The notes below the pieces were generated by a model. It was not told where the DNA came from, ran no database searches, and saw nothing but the letters and a program-made list of their open reading frames with translations. From Aquabacterium sp. OR-4 (lineage in GTDB: Bacteria; Pseudomonadota; Gammaproteobacteria; Burkholderiales; Burkholderiaceae_C), in the NCBI RefSeq assembly GCF_025290835.2, contig NZ_JAOCQD020000001.1, positions 2,046,001-2,110,000 on the forward strand: 64,000 nucleotides of DNA. Reading direction: 5' to 3'. Shown piece by piece: positions 1 through 10,644 of the stretch. Position 1 is the stretch's first letter, and each line of letters starts with the position of its first letter. A program made the position numbers and the translations under genes.

Positions 1-979
1 CGATGCACTTCATCTGGCCGTTGCTGAGCGCGGGCTTGAGCAGGTTGCTGGCGTCCAGCGTGCCGCCCGAAGCGGCGCCGGCACCGATCAGCGTGTGGAT
101 CTCGTCGATGAACAGCACCGCGTGCGGGTTGTCCTTCAGCTGCTTGAGCACGCCCTTCAGGCGCTGCTCGAAGTCACCGCGGTACTTGGTGCCGGCCAGC
201 AAGGCGCCCATGTCCAGCGAGTAAACATTGCTTTGCGCCAGCACGTCGGGCACGTCGCCCTGCGTGATGCGCCAGGCCAGACCCTCGGCAATGGCTGTCT
301 TGCCCACACCGGCCTCGCCCACCAGCAGCGGGTTGTTCTTGCGCCGGCGGCACAGCACCTGGATCACGCGCTCAACCTCGGACTCGCGACCGATCAGCGG
401 ATCGATCTTGCCGTCGCGGGCCATCTGGTTCAGGTTCTGCGTGAACTGCTCCAGCGGCGAGCCCTTGCCACCGCCTTCAGCCGCCTCTTCCTTCTCGGCC
501 TCCTGCCCCGGTTCGCTGGGCTTGGCCGGTTCGGGGGGCTCGCTCTTCTTGATGCCGTGGGCGATGTAGTTCACCACATCGAGGCGCGTCACCCCCTGCT
601 GGTGCAGGTAGTACACGGCGTGCGAGTCCTTCTCGCCGAAGATCGCCACCAGCACGTTGGCGCCGGTGACTTCCTTCTTGCCCGAGCCGGTGCTCTGCAC
701 GTGCATGATCGCCCGCTGGATCACACGCTGGAAACCCAGCGTGGGCTGGGTGTCCACCTCTTCGGTGCCACCGACCGTGGGCGTGTTTTCCTTGATGAAG
801 GTGGTCAGGCTCTTGCGCAGGTCGTCGAGATTGGCCGCGCAGGCCTTGAGCACATCGGCAGCCGACGGGTTGTCCAGCAGGGCGAGCAGCAGGTGCTCGA
901 CCGTGATGAACTCGTGGCGCTGCTGGCGCGCCTCAACGAACGCCATGTGCAGGCTGACTTCCAGTTCTTGCGCAATCAT
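1..979 (-). CDS. clpA: ATP-dependent Clp protease ATP-binding subunit ClpA (N-terminal part, cut by window edge)
   Basis: AAA+ unfoldase that feeds substrates into the ClpP protease in the cytoplasm. The first 326 residues are visible. The protein opens with the Clp N-domain ([14 protein letters not shown]), where ClpS docks. An acidic Lys/Glu/Pro-rich linker follows (about residues 145-170), then the first AAA module with Walker A GEAGVGKT and Walker B VLFIDEIH. The gene runs off the left edge, so the second AAA module is not seen. The ATG overlaps the clpS stop as ATGA, so the two are translationally coupled, the usual arrangement for this adaptor/unfoldase pair. Identification is secure from family knowledge. 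Confidence 0.97.
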   Translation of the reverse strand, partial: MIAQELEVSLHMAFVEARQQRHEFITVEHLLLALLDNPSAADVLKACAANLDDLRKSLTTFIKENTPTVGGTEEVDTQPTLGFQRVIQRAIMHVQSTGSGKKEVTGANVLVAIFGEKDSHAVYYLHQQGVTRLDVVNYIAHGIKKSEPPEPAKPSEPGQEAEKEEAAEGGGKGSPLEQFTQNLNQMARDGKIDPLIGRESEVERVIQVLCRRRKNNPLLVGEAGVGKTAIAEGLAWRITQGDVPDVLAQSNVYSLDMGALLAGTKYRGDFEQRLKGVLKQLKDNPHAVLFIDEIHTLIGAGAASGGTLDASNLLKPALSNGQMKCI

Positions 980-1332
980 GCGGCCTCCATAATGCACTGC
1001 AGCGGATGCCCGGCGCGGCGCGCCGCGGCAAGCACGAGTTCAACCTTTGTGGCGGCAACGTCCTTGCTGAAGACGCCGCAGACCCCACGACCCTCGTGGT
1101 GGATCTTCAGCATGATCAGCGTGGCCGCTTCCAGTTCCAGCTTGAAGTATTGCTGCAAGACCATCACGACGAACTCCATCGGCGTGAAATCATCGTTGAG
1201 CAGCACCACCTGATACATCCGCGGCGGCTTGGTGCGCGCGGATTTCCGCTCTGCCACCACGGCGCCAGCATCGTCCCGCCGGGGGGTGATGGGGGGCTGA
1301 AGCGGTGGAATGGGCGGTTCGTCCTGGGGCAT
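976..1332 (-). CDS. clpS: ATP-dependent Clp protease adaptor protein ClpS
   Basis: Small cytoplasmic adaptor that delivers N-end-rule substrates to ClpAP. The 118-residue product has a disordered, Pro-rich N-terminal tail (about 35 residues). The compact ClpS fold follows, with the substrate-pocket signature [13 protein letters not shown] and the downstream [10 protein letters not shown] segment. These carry the Asp and His residues that bind the N-degron amino group in known ClpS proteins. The stop overlaps the clpA start by four bases (ATGA). About 300 bp of non-coding DNA lies upstream before the divergent cold-shock gene. The length is slightly above the usual ~106 residues because of the tail. 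Confidence 0.97.
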   Translation of the reverse strand: MPQDEPPIPPLQPPITPRRDDAGAVVAERKSARTKPPRMYQVVLLNDDFTPMEFVVMVLQQYFKLELEAATLIMLKIHHEGRGVCGVFSKDVAATKVELVLAAARRAGHPLQCIMEAA

Positions 1333-1636
1333 GAAATCATTCTACTGAGTCGCACGAAAGGCCGTCGTTCTGTCAGCCATGTTGCGCCAGATGGCGCGTT
1401 CGCAAGTCGCGAAAAGCGCCAGCCGGAGCCCGCTCATGCCAGACCGAGCAGATGCCGTGCCCGGCCATCAGCGTGCCCAATCCGGCCAAGCGCAACGGCA
1501 CCGGCCATCGCCTAACCCGCACAGTTTGTGGGGAAAGTGCGATCACGCTTCGCCTAGGGCTCCCGCTAGACGGCTTTTTGCATCAATCCAGACAATCTCT
1601 TCACCCTCATGTTGTGGGTGTATTGAGGAGCGGTTG
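1333..1636. other. Intergenic region between clpS and the cold-shock gene
   Basis: About 300 bp between divergent genes, so it must hold promoters for both. No convincing protein-coding frame is seen. Close to the cold-shock gene, a short inverted repeat CACCC...GGGTG (1602-1620, 9-nt loop) sits just before the Shine-Dalgarno GAGGAG (1625-1630). Long structured leaders are typical of cold-shock mRNAs, so this hairpin may be part of such a leader. That is an inference; no -35/-10 pair is clear enough to report. Confidence 0.5.
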
Positions 1637-1861
1637 ATGGCAACAGGCACGGTCAAGTGGTTCAACGACGCCAAGGGTTTTGGATTCATTGAGCCCGATA
1701 CTGGCGGTTCAGACGTTTTTGCGCATTTTTCGGCCATCGAGATGGACGGGTTTCGCACGCTGAAGCAAGGCAGCAAGGTCAGTTTTGAACTGGTCGAGGG
1801 CCCGAAGGGCAATCTGGCGCGCAACATCCGCACGGTGGTGGCACAGGAAGTCACGGCCTGA
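1637..1861 (+). CDS. Cold-shock domain protein (CspA family)
   Basis: Single-domain 74-residue nucleic-acid chaperone that binds single-stranded RNA/DNA. The sequence begins [20 protein letters not shown], carrying RNP1 (KGFGFI), followed by the RNP2-type DVFAHFSAI. The aromatic surface residues of the family are intact. The start is fixed by the GAGGAG ribosome site 7 nt upstream and by alignment with other Csp proteins. A strong terminator hairpin follows the stop. Sequence alone cannot tell whether it is cold-induced (CspA-like) or growth-phase regulated (CspD-like), so no symbol is given. Confidence 0.95.
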   Translation: MATGTVKWFNDAKGFGFIEPDTGGSDVFAHFSAIEMDGFRTLKQGSKVSFELVEGPKGNLARNIRTVVAQEVTA

Positions 1862-1906
1862 GCGTCGCCGGGCGCACAGCAGCCCGTTTGGCTTGCTTTT
1901 GACACG

Positions 1907-1927
1907 GGCCCGCACGCGCGGGCCTTT
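1907..1927 (+). terminator. Rho-independent terminator of the cold-shock gene
   Basis: A perfect 7-bp GC stem, GGCCCGC/GCGGGCC, with a 4-nt loop followed by TTT, 45 bp after the stop codon. The T run is short. Confidence 0.7.
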
Positions 1928-1966
1928 GTCGCTTCTGGCGCCCACCTCGCTGCATCCGCCAGGCGT

Positions 1967-2002
1967 GAAAAAGCCCCCGTGCGCAGGGCGCTCACGGGGG
2001 CT
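1967..2002 (-). terminator. Rho-independent terminator of icd
   Basis: Read on the minus strand, a 10-bp stem AGCCCCCGTG/CACGGGGGCT with an 11-nt loop, then a run of T, about 40 bp after the icd stop codon. Confidence 0.85.
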
Positions 2003-2042
2003 TGACGTGGGGCGGGCTCCAGCAGCGGAGCCCTGCGCACGC

Positions 2043-3296
<1,254 letters not shown>

Positions 3297-3443
3297 GTGC
3301 TTGTGGCTCCGCGCGCTGCGCTCGGTTGAGAGAACGTCAAATTCTAGGACACCCGGGCTGTCAACCGACTGACTGCGGGATGCGTTACGTGCTGGCTGCC
3401 CCATCGAAGGGCGGCATTTTCAAACTTTCGAAAGGACTGAAAA

Positions 3444-3629
3444 ATGAACAAGCTCCTGGCCGCCCTGATCGCCGCCGCTTTCGCCACCGCCGGTGCCTAC
3501 GCTACCGAAGCCAAGAAGGAAGAGAAGAAGGCTGAGAAGCCCGCCGCCGCCGCTTCGGCTGCCAAGGCTGACAAGGCCGCTGCTCCCAAGGCTGAGAAGC
3601 CGGCTGCCGCCGCTTCGGCCAAGAAGTAA
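3444..3629 (+). CDS. Small exported Lys/Ala-rich repeat protein
   Basis: A 61-residue protein with a clear signal peptide (MNKLLAALIAAAFATAGAYA), after which the mature part is almost only Ala, Lys, Glu and Pro. The segment AEKPAAAASA occurs twice. The predicted mature product is a short, highly charged, disordered periplasmic peptide. The name and partner are unknown. The composition resembles the helical/linker parts of TolA, H1-like and envelope proteins, so database names for such genes are unreliable. It has a good ribosome site (AAAGGA at 3430-3435) and its own terminator, so it is probably a real monocistronic gene. Confidence 0.8.
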   Translation: MNKLLAALIAAAFATAGAYATEAKKEEKKAEKPAAAASAAKADKAAAPKAEKPAAAASAKK

Positions 3630-3678
3630 TCTGGTGCCAGACCCGGTGGCCGGCAACGGCCACCGTCTGAAACCCTGA

Positions 3679-3704
3679 ACGCCCGGTCTCGACCGGGCGT
3701 TTTT
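3679..3704 (+). terminator. Rho-independent terminator of the Lys/Ala-rich gene
   Basis: An 8-bp stem CGCCCGGT/ACCGGGCG followed by TTTTT, 50 bp after the stop codon. Confidence 0.9.
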
Positions 3705-3729
3705 CATGGTGTGGCGTGACCGCACCCGA

Positions 3730-4419
3730 TCAGCTCAGACACCAGGCGGCCACCTTCAGCCACAGGCCGTGGCCCAGCGCCCAGGCCGAGGCCAGCGCCA
3801 GCGAGGCACCGGCCAGCCGCACAGCCGCCGTGGGCGTCAGCCAGCGCAGCGCGCGGCCGCCCGACAGCCGCCACCACAGGGCCGGGCCCAGCACCAGGCC
3901 CAGCGCCGAGGCCATGGCAAACACGGCCATCACCATCGCGCCCTGCCAGGCGGTGTTGGCCAGCGCCGCCACCAGCAGTGCCGATTGCAGCAGGCCGCAG
4001 GGCCAGGCCACCCAGGCCAGGCCGGCGCCCAGGCGTTGCGCCGGCAAGCGCAGCACCTGCCAGGTGCCGCCACGGTGTGACACCGCCGCCGGCCCGCGTG
4101 CCGTGCCCAGGCGCTCCATCCAGGCTGGCTGCAGGCCCCGCCACAGCAGAAACAGGCCCAGGCCCAGTGCGGCCACATGCACCAGCGTCCACAAGGGCCG
4201 CAGCGCGGACACGGCCTGGCCCAGTGCCGCCAGGCTGCCGACACTGGCCGCCGCCACCGCACCGGCCGCCGCATAGGCCAGGGCCCGGCCGAGGTGAAAC
4301 GGCAGCAAGCCGCGACCGACACCGCCCGCCGCCCCGCAGGCGGCACCACACATGGCCAGGCAGTGCGGCGTGCCGGCCAGGCCCATCAGCAGCGCGCTGA
4401 GCAGCAAGGCCTGGTTCAT
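3730..4419 (-). CDS. DsbD/UreH-like transmembrane protein (annotated elsewhere as sulfite exporter TauE/SafE family), cbb3-associated
   Basis: A 229-residue inner-membrane protein with about six hydrophobic segments. The first helix carries the motif GTPHCLAMCG, typical of the short DsbD-like transmembrane family (Pfam DsbD_2). A second conserved segment WVAWPCGLLQSAL contains another Cys in a helix. In Pseudomonas and Burkholderiales such genes lie beside ccoGHIS and hemN, as here. A role in redox or copper handling during cbb3 oxidase assembly is therefore likely, but it is inferred from neighbours. The TauE/SafE name would be misleading about substrate. Confidence 0.75.
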   Translation of the reverse strand: MNQALLLSALLMGLAGTPHCLAMCGAACGAAGGVGRGLLPFHLGRALAYAAAGAVAAASVGSLAALGQAVSALRPLWTLVHVAALGLGLFLLWRGLQPAWMERLGTARGPAAVSHRGGTWQVLRLPAQRLGAGLAWVAWPCGLLQSALLVAALANTAWQGAMVMAVFAMASALGLVLGPALWWRLSGGRALRWLTPTAAVRLAGASLALASAWALGHGLWLKVAAWCLS

Positions 4420-4486
4420 GCGGTGGCCAGCGGGCGGGACGCGGCGGGCCCTCGATCAACGCCGGCAGCGTGCGCAGCCACGGTGG

Positions 4487-5896
4487 CTAGATGATGCGCG
4501 AGAAGCGCTCGCGCACCTTGTCGGCGCGCAGGTGCTTGTCGAACACCATGGCCACCGCACGCACGAAGAACCAGCCGGTGGCGGTGACCTGCACCGCCCC
4601 GGGTTCCAGCGCCACCAGGCCCATCTCCTGCAACTCGGTGAGTTCGTCGAGTTCGGCGCGGAAGTACTCGCGCATCGAGATCAGGTGGGCCAGCTCGATC
4701 GACTCGAACTCCACCCGCCCCTGGCACATCAGGGCCATCACCACGGCGCGGCGCACCAGGTCGTCGCGGGTGAGCGCCAAGCCGCGCACGATCGGAAACT
4801 GGCCCTGGCGCACCGCGTCGTAGTACTCGTCCAGCGTCTTGGCGTTCTGGCTGTAGGTGGCGCCCATGCGGCCGATCGACGACACGCCCAGGCCGATCAG
4901 GTCGCAATCGGGCTGGGTGCTGTAGCCCTGGAAGTTGCGGTGCAGCCGGCCCTGCCGCTTGGCGGCCGCCAGTGCGTCGGTGGGCAGTGCGAAGTGGTCC
5001 ATGCCGATGTAGGCGTAACCGTGGCCGATGAAGCCGGCAATCGCACCGCCCAGCATGGCCACGCGGTGCTCGGGCGGCGGCAACTGCTCGACCACGATGC
5101 GCCGCTGCGGCTTGAAGCGCTGCGGCAGGTGGGCGTACGAGTACAGCGCGATGCGGTCGGGGCGCAGTTCGGCGATCTGCGACACGGTGCGGGTGAAGGA
5201 CTCGGGGGTCTGCTTGGGCAGGCCGTAGATCAGGTCGGCATTGATCGACTCGAAGCCGATCTCGCGCGCCGCGCGCATCAGCTCTCGCACCGATTCGAAG
5301 GGCTGCACCCGGTGCACCGCCTGCTGCACCGCGGCGTCGAAATCCTGCACACCGAAGCTCAGCCGGTTGAAACCGAGCGCCGCGAAGTGCCGCAGCCGCT
5401 CGGGCGAGGCGGTGCGTGGATCGACCTCGATCGACACCTCGGCGCCCGGCGCGATGCGAAAGTTCTCGCGCAGCATGGCCATCAGGCCGGTGAGTTCGTC
5501 GTCGCTCAGGAAGGTGGGGGTGCCGCCGCCCAGGTGCAGCTGCGACACCGCCTGGCCGCGGCCGAGCACGGCCACGTTCAGCGCCACCTCCTGGGCCAGC
5601 ACCTCCAGGTACTCGGCCGCGCGCTCATGGTGCTTGGTGATGACCTTGTTGCAGGCGCAGTAGTAGCACACCGATTCGCAGAACGGGATGTGCAGGTACA
5701 GCGACAGCGGTGGCACCCCGCCCACGGTGGCGCCCGACGCGCGCTGCGCGAGCGCACCGACATAAGCCTCGGCACCAAAGGCCTCGACAAAGCGGTCGGC
5801 GGTGGGATAGGACGTGTAGCGTGGACCGGGGCGGTCCAGTCGGCGCAGCATGGCTTCGGTGAGCACAGGCACCTGGTCGATGGCGGATTGATCCAT
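4487..5896 (-). CDS. hemN: Oxygen-independent coproporphyrinogen III oxidase HemN
   Basis: Radical-SAM enzyme that decarboxylates coproporphyrinogen III to protoporphyrinogen IX without oxygen, the anaerobic step of haem synthesis. The 469-residue product has the family opening PGPRYTSYPTADRF, the iron-sulfur motif CESVCYYCACNK (CxxxCxxC), the glycine-rich LHLGGGTPTFL and the SFGVQDFD block, with the HemN C-terminal domain at the end. The chosen ATG (MDQSAIDQ) leaves room for an FNR-like box at 5931-5944. A longer frame to 5980 would include that box and lacks family similarity. The gene is divergent from fnr, which probably controls it. Confidence 0.96.
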   Translation of the reverse strand: MDQSAIDQVPVLTEAMLRRLDRPGPRYTSYPTADRFVEAFGAEAYVGALAQRASGATVGGVPPLSLYLHIPFCESVCYYCACNKVITKHHERAAEYLEVLAQEVALNVAVLGRGQAVSQLHLGGGTPTFLSDDELTGLMAMLRENFRIAPGAEVSIEVDPRTASPERLRHFAALGFNRLSFGVQDFDAAVQQAVHRVQPFESVRELMRAAREIGFESINADLIYGLPKQTPESFTRTVSQIAELRPDRIALYSYAHLPQRFKPQRRIVVEQLPPPEHRVAMLGGAIAGFIGHGYAYIGMDHFALPTDALAAAKRQGRLHRNFQGYSTQPDCDLIGLGVSSIGRMGATYSQNAKTLDEYYDAVRQGQFPIVRGLALTRDDLVRRAVVMALMCQGRVEFESIELAHLISMREYFRAELDELTELQEMGLVALEPGAVQVTATGWFFVRAVAMVFDKHLRADKVRERFSRII

Positions 5897-5930
5897 GATC
5901 CGCACTGTGCCCAAGCGCCCGAACCGGGCC

Positions 5931-5944
5931 TTGATCTGGCTCAA
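5931..5944. promoter_or_regulatory. FNR-box-like site between hemN and fnr
   Basis: TTGATCTGGCTCAA matches the FNR consensus TTGAT-N4-ATCAA at nine of ten defined bases. It lies between the divergent hemN and fnr starts. A site centred near 5937 would place an activated fnr transcript start near 5979, about 78 bp before its ATG, and could equally serve hemN. Function is inferred from the match and position. Confidence 0.65.
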
Positions 5945-6056
5945 GTCGCGCTTTACGCCGGGGGAAAACAATGATCCCATGCTTGCGCCCGGTCAGACGA
6001 CCCCAGGGCACAGACACTGGACCTTGCGCCAGAACAACCGCGGAGACGCATTGACA

Positions 6057-6809
6057 ATGCCTGACATGAACGCCGCTGCCGACGCCAACCGGGTCCGCCC
6101 CGATGCCTTCAAGGTGGCCTGCTCCAGCTGCAACCTGCGTGAGCTGTGCTTGCCGGTGGGGCTGACGCGCGAAAACCTCGAGCGCCTTGACACCCTGGTG
6201 GCCACGCGCCGCACCGTTGAGCGGGGCGACATGCTGTTTCGGGCCGGCGACGAGTTCCAGTCGCTCTACGCGGTGCGCACCGGTTTTTTCAAGACCTGCG
6301 TGTCGTCGGAGGACGGGCGCGACCAGGTCACCGGCTTCCAGATGGCCGGCGAGTTGCTGGGGCTGGACGGCATCAGCACCGACAACCACACCTGCGATGC
6401 GGTGGCGCTGGAGGATTCGCAGGTCTGCGTGATCCCCTACCGCCAGCTCGAAGACCTGTCGCGCGAGTTCAACGAGCTGCAGCACCAGTTCCACAAGATC
6501 ATGAGCCGCGAGATCGTGCGCGACCATGGTGTGATGCTGCTGCTGGGCAGCATGCGCGCCGAGGAACGTCTGGCGGCCTTCTTGCTGAACCTGACCCAGC
6601 GCCTGAAGGCGCGTGGCTTTTCGGCCTCGGCGCTGATCCTGCGCATGACGCGCGAAGAGATCGGCAGCTACCTGGGCCTGAAGCTCGAGACGGTGAGCCG
6701 CACCTTCAGCAAGTTCCAGGACGACGGCATTCTCGAGGTCAAGCAGCGGCAGATCCGCATCATCGACCAGGACATGCTGCAAAGCCTGGTCAACGGCGCC
6801 GCCTGCTGA
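6057..6809 (+). CDS. fnr: FNR-type oxygen-sensing transcription regulator
   Basis: A 250-residue Crp/Fnr family activator. The N-terminus carries Cys22, Cys25 and Cys31 (CSSCNLRELC), and a fourth Cys is at 113. Together they are the four ligands of the oxygen-labile 4Fe-4S cluster of true FNR. A cyclic-nucleotide-type beta barrel is followed by a C-terminal helix-turn-helix, MTREEIGSYLGLKLETVSR, whose E..SR recognition residues read TTGAT half sites. The start has GGAGA 10 nt upstream. The matching FNR boxes beside hemN and ccoN suggest it drives microaerobic respiration and haem synthesis. Confidence 0.96.
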   Translation: MPDMNAAADANRVRPDAFKVACSSCNLRELCLPVGLTRENLERLDTLVATRRTVERGDMLFRAGDEFQSLYAVRTGFFKTCVSSEDGRDQVTGFQMAGELLGLDGISTDNHTCDAVALEDSQVCVIPYRQLEDLSREFNELQHQFHKIMSREIVRDHGVMLLLGSMRAEERLAAFLLNLTQRLKARGFSASALILRMTREEIGSYLGLKLETVSRTFSKFQDDGILEVKQRQIRIIDQDMLQSLVNGAAC

Positions 6810-6827
6810 GGCACTGCGGCCGGCTGC

Positions 6828-7115
6828 TCAGGCCGGCCAGCGCGGGCGGCCGGGGCCGGATTCGGCCTGGTTCAGCTCATCGGCCGTCTGGTGCAGCAGC
6901 TGCGTCAGCGCGCCTGCCGTGGCGATGACACCCCAGAACACGAAAAACGCCAGCGTGTAGACGCCCGCTGGTGCCAGCTCGACCGGGGCCCCGCCAAACC
7001 AGTGCAGCGTGGCCGGATCGACCAGCGCGAACACCAGCATCTCCAGCACGCCGGCCATCAGGAAGGCCGGCCACAGCACGGCCAGGGCCCGCAGGGTGAA
7101 GCGCCCGGTGGACAT
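6828..7115 (-). CDS. Small two-helix membrane protein downstream of the cco genes
   Basis: A 95-residue protein with two hydrophobic helices (about residues 9-32 and 50-72), separated by a short loop and ending in a polar tail. It is not recognised as a named family. It lies 20 bp after the FixH-like gene on the same strand, at the distal end of the cbb3 oxidase cluster, so a role in assembly or stability of the oxidase is plausible but unproven. The start MSTGRFTLRAL is preferred because upstream in-frame codons translate to an Arg/Gly-rich shadow sequence. Confidence 0.7.
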   Translation of the reverse strand: MSTGRFTLRALAVLWPAFLMAGVLEMLVFALVDPATLHWFGGAPVELAPAGVYTLAFFVFWGVIATAGALTQLLHQTADELNQAESGPGRPRWPA

Positions 7116-7135
7116 GGGCTTCTCTGGCGCGCGCT

Positions 7136-7390
7136 TCAGCGCGGCGCCGCGGTGGCGGCATGGTTGCGGGCCTGTACTGCCGGCATGTTGCCGGTGGGCT
7201 GCACCGGCGCCGTGCGCGCCGAGGGGGTCTCGACCAGCACCTCGTCGGCGCCGCGGTAGGCCACCACGGCGGTGAAGATGCTGGCCACCACCACGGCGGC
7301 GGGGCCGCCAAGCACCAGCCACACCATGCCGATGCGCCACCAGGGCGTGGGCGCGGTGCCTGCGGGGTGGCCTGGGTTCGATGCGTTCAT
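7136..7390 (-). CDS. Short FixH/CcoH-like membrane protein
   Basis: An 84-residue protein with one N-terminal membrane helix, opening with a Trp-rich segment (WWRIGMVWLVLGGPAAVVVA). This resembles the start of FixH/CcoH proteins, which help assemble cbb3 oxidase. It lies directly after ccoG, where ccoH normally sits. It is much shorter than the ~150-170 residues of classic CcoH: after the helix there is only a ~40-residue tail ending in RNHAATAAPR, without the periplasmic beta domain. The assignment rests on position and the N-terminal match. Confidence 0.6.
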   Translation of the reverse strand: MNASNPGHPAGTAPTPWWRIGMVWLVLGGPAAVVVASIFTAVVAYRGADEVLVETPSARTAPVQPTGNMPAVQARNHAATAAPR

Positions 7391-7411
7391 GCTCGGTCTC
7401 CGGTGGCCGCG

Positions 7412-8881
<1,470 letters not shown>

Positions 8882-8897
8882 GGGCTGGCGTCAGGCC

Positions 8898-9812
8898 TTA
8901 CTTGACCGCCACGGCGGTGCCTTGCGACAGGTTCCAGACATAGGCCGAGAGCACATGGATCTGCTCGGGCGTCAGCCGCTTGTCGAAGGCCGGCATCACA
9001 TTGGTCTTGCCGGCGCCCACGATGTGCACGATGGCCTCCTCGCCCCAGCCATGCAGCCACACCTTGTCGCTGAGGTTGGGCGCGCCCAGGGCTTGGTTGC
9101 CCTTGCCGTCGCCGCCATGGCAGGCAGCGCAGGCCGCGTACTTGGCCTTGCCGAGCTGCGCCGCCACGTTGTTGTGCGGGCTGCCCGACAGGCTGAGCAC
9201 ATAGTTGGCGACGTTCTTGACGTCTTCGGGCGTGCCCACGGCGGCGGCCATCGGCGGCATCATGCCCTGGCGGCCGGCGGCAATGGTCTTGGCGATGTAC
9301 TCGGGGCCGGTGCCGCCCAGCCAGTCGCTGTCGGCCAGGTTCGGGAACCCCTTGCTGCCACGTGCGTCAGAGCCGTGGCACTGGGCGCAGTTGTTGACGA
9401 ACAGGCGCTCGCCAATGCCCAGGGCCTGCGCGTCCTTGGCCAGCTCGGCTGCCGGCATGGCCTTGAACTTGTCGTACACCGGCGCCATGGCGGCGTGGGC
9501 CTTCTGCTGCTCGGTTTCCCACTGGCCGGCACTGCTCCACTTGAAGGTGCCGGGGTTGGTGCCCAGGCCCGGGTAGAAGGTGAGGTAGGCCGCGGCAAAG
9601 ACCACGGTGATCACGAACAGCCACATCCACCAGCGCGGCAGCGGGTTGTTCATCTCCTTGAGGTCTTCGTCCCAGATGTGCCCGGTGCTGTTGTCGTCGG
9701 CCATCGGCTTGCGCTTGCTGGCGATCACCAGCACCACAATGCAGAAGACCAGGGAGAGGATGGTGGCGACGGACACGAACACCGCCCAGCCCCCACTGAT
9801 GAAGTCGCTCAT
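8898..9812 (-). CDS. ccoP: cbb3-type cytochrome c oxidase subunit III, dihaem cytochrome CcoP
   Basis: Membrane-anchored dihaem cytochrome that passes electrons to the CcoO/CcoN core. It has 304 residues. Two N-terminal helices (about residues 8-31 and 61-80) flank a cytoplasmic loop, and two cytochrome c domains follow with CAQCH (142-146) and CAACH (228-232). The start overlaps the ccoQ stop as ATGA. The length is normal for the family. Confidence 0.97.
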   Translation of the reverse strand: MSDFISGGWAVFVSVATILSLVFCIVVLVIASKRKPMADDNSTGHIWDEDLKEMNNPLPRWWMWLFVITVVFAAAYLTFYPGLGTNPGTFKWSSAGQWETEQQKAHAAMAPVYDKFKAMPAAELAKDAQALGIGERLFVNNCAQCHGSDARGSKGFPNLADSDWLGGTGPEYIAKTIAAGRQGMMPPMAAAVGTPEDVKNVANYVLSLSGSPHNNVAAQLGKAKYAACAACHGGDGKGNQALGAPNLSDKVWLHGWGEEAIVHIVGAGKTNVMPAFDKRLTPEQIHVLSAYVWNLSQGTAVAVK

Positions 9813-9988
9813 TGCTTGGCTCCTTGAGAACGCTGCGCGGCGCCCGAGGGTTCATCGTCGATGAAGGGCAGCTGCGCCGCCGCATCAAAGGCCTCGCGGC
9901 GCCGGCCCTTCCAGGCCCAGACCACGATGCCCAGGAAGACGAGAAACGAGAACAGCGTCACCGCGCTGCGCAGAACGATCAGTTCCAT
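9809..9988 (-). CDS. ccoQ: cbb3-type cytochrome oxidase small subunit CcoQ/FixQ
   Basis: A 59-residue protein with one membrane helix (about residues 8-26, containing FSFLVFLGIVVWAW) followed by a basic patch and a polar cytoplasmic tail, the typical CcoQ layout. It lies between ccoO and ccoP, and its TGA overlaps the ccoP ATG. In other bacteria CcoQ stabilises the oxidase. The call rests mainly on position, size and topology, since the family is poorly conserved. Confidence 0.9.
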   Translation of the reverse strand: MELIVLRSAVTLFSFLVFLGIVVWAWKGRRREAFDAAAQLPFIDDEPSGAAQRSQGAKQ

Positions 9989-10007
9989 GGTTTGCGTCCG
10001 GTGGATG

Positions 10008-10625
10008 TCACTTGCGGGCGGTGCCCATGACCTGCAGGTAGGCGATCAGCGCCTCCATCTCGGTCTTGCCCTTGACGTCGTCGGCCGACTTGGCGATCTC
10101 GTCGTCGGTGTAGGGCACGCCCACCACGCGCAGCGCCTTCATGCGCGGCGCCATGCCGGCGGCGTCGACCGTGGCCGCGCTCAGCCACGGGTAGGCCGGC
10201 ATGTTCGACTCGGGCACCACGTCGCGCGGATTGACCAGGTGGATGCGGTGCCACTCGTCGCTGTACTTGCCGCCCACGCGGTGCAGGTCGGGCCCGGTGC
10301 GCTTGCTGCCCCACTGGAAGGGATGGTCGTAGACGAACTCGCCGGCCACCGAGTACGGGCCGTAGCGCAGCGTCTCGGCGCGGAACGGACGGATCATCTG
10401 CGAGTGGCAGTTGTAGCAGCCCTCGCGCAGATAGATGTCACGGCCGGCCAGCTGCAGCGCGGTGTAGGGCTTCAGGCCCTCCACCGGCTGGGTGGTCGAG
10501 CGCTGGAAGAACAGCGGCACGATCTCCACCAGCCCGCCCACCGCCACGGTGAGCAGGATCAGCACGATCATCAGGAAGTTGCTGGTCTCGATCTTCTCGT
10601 GACCACTGGGTGCATGGGTTGCCAT
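10008..10625 (-). CDS. ccoO: cbb3-type cytochrome c oxidase subunit II, monohaem cytochrome CcoO
   Basis: A 205-residue membrane-anchored cytochrome c of the cbb3 oxidase. One N-terminal helix (about residues 16-37) is followed by the haem motif CYNCH at residues 70-74, with the flanking [16 protein letters not shown] block that is diagnostic of CcoO/FixO. The start MATHAPS is preferred over an upstream frame because it aligns with the family. It sits 20 bp after ccoN and 19 bp before ccoQ. Confidence 0.97.
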   Translation of the reverse strand: MATHAPSGHEKIETSNFLMIVLILLTVAVGGLVEIVPLFFQRSTTQPVEGLKPYTALQLAGRDIYLREGCYNCHSQMIRPFRAETLRYGPYSVAGEFVYDHPFQWGSKRTGPDLHRVGGKYSDEWHRIHLVNPRDVVPESNMPAYPWLSAATVDAAGMAPRMKALRVVGVPYTDDEIAKSADDVKGKTEMEALIAYLQVMGTARK

Positions 10626-10644
10626 GATCTTGTTCTCCTTGTGC

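Noticed and set aside
3297..3404. N-terminal extension of isocitrate dehydrogenase to 453 residues
   Set aside because: The added residues do not align with Icd proteins, and a GGAG lies before the internal ATG.
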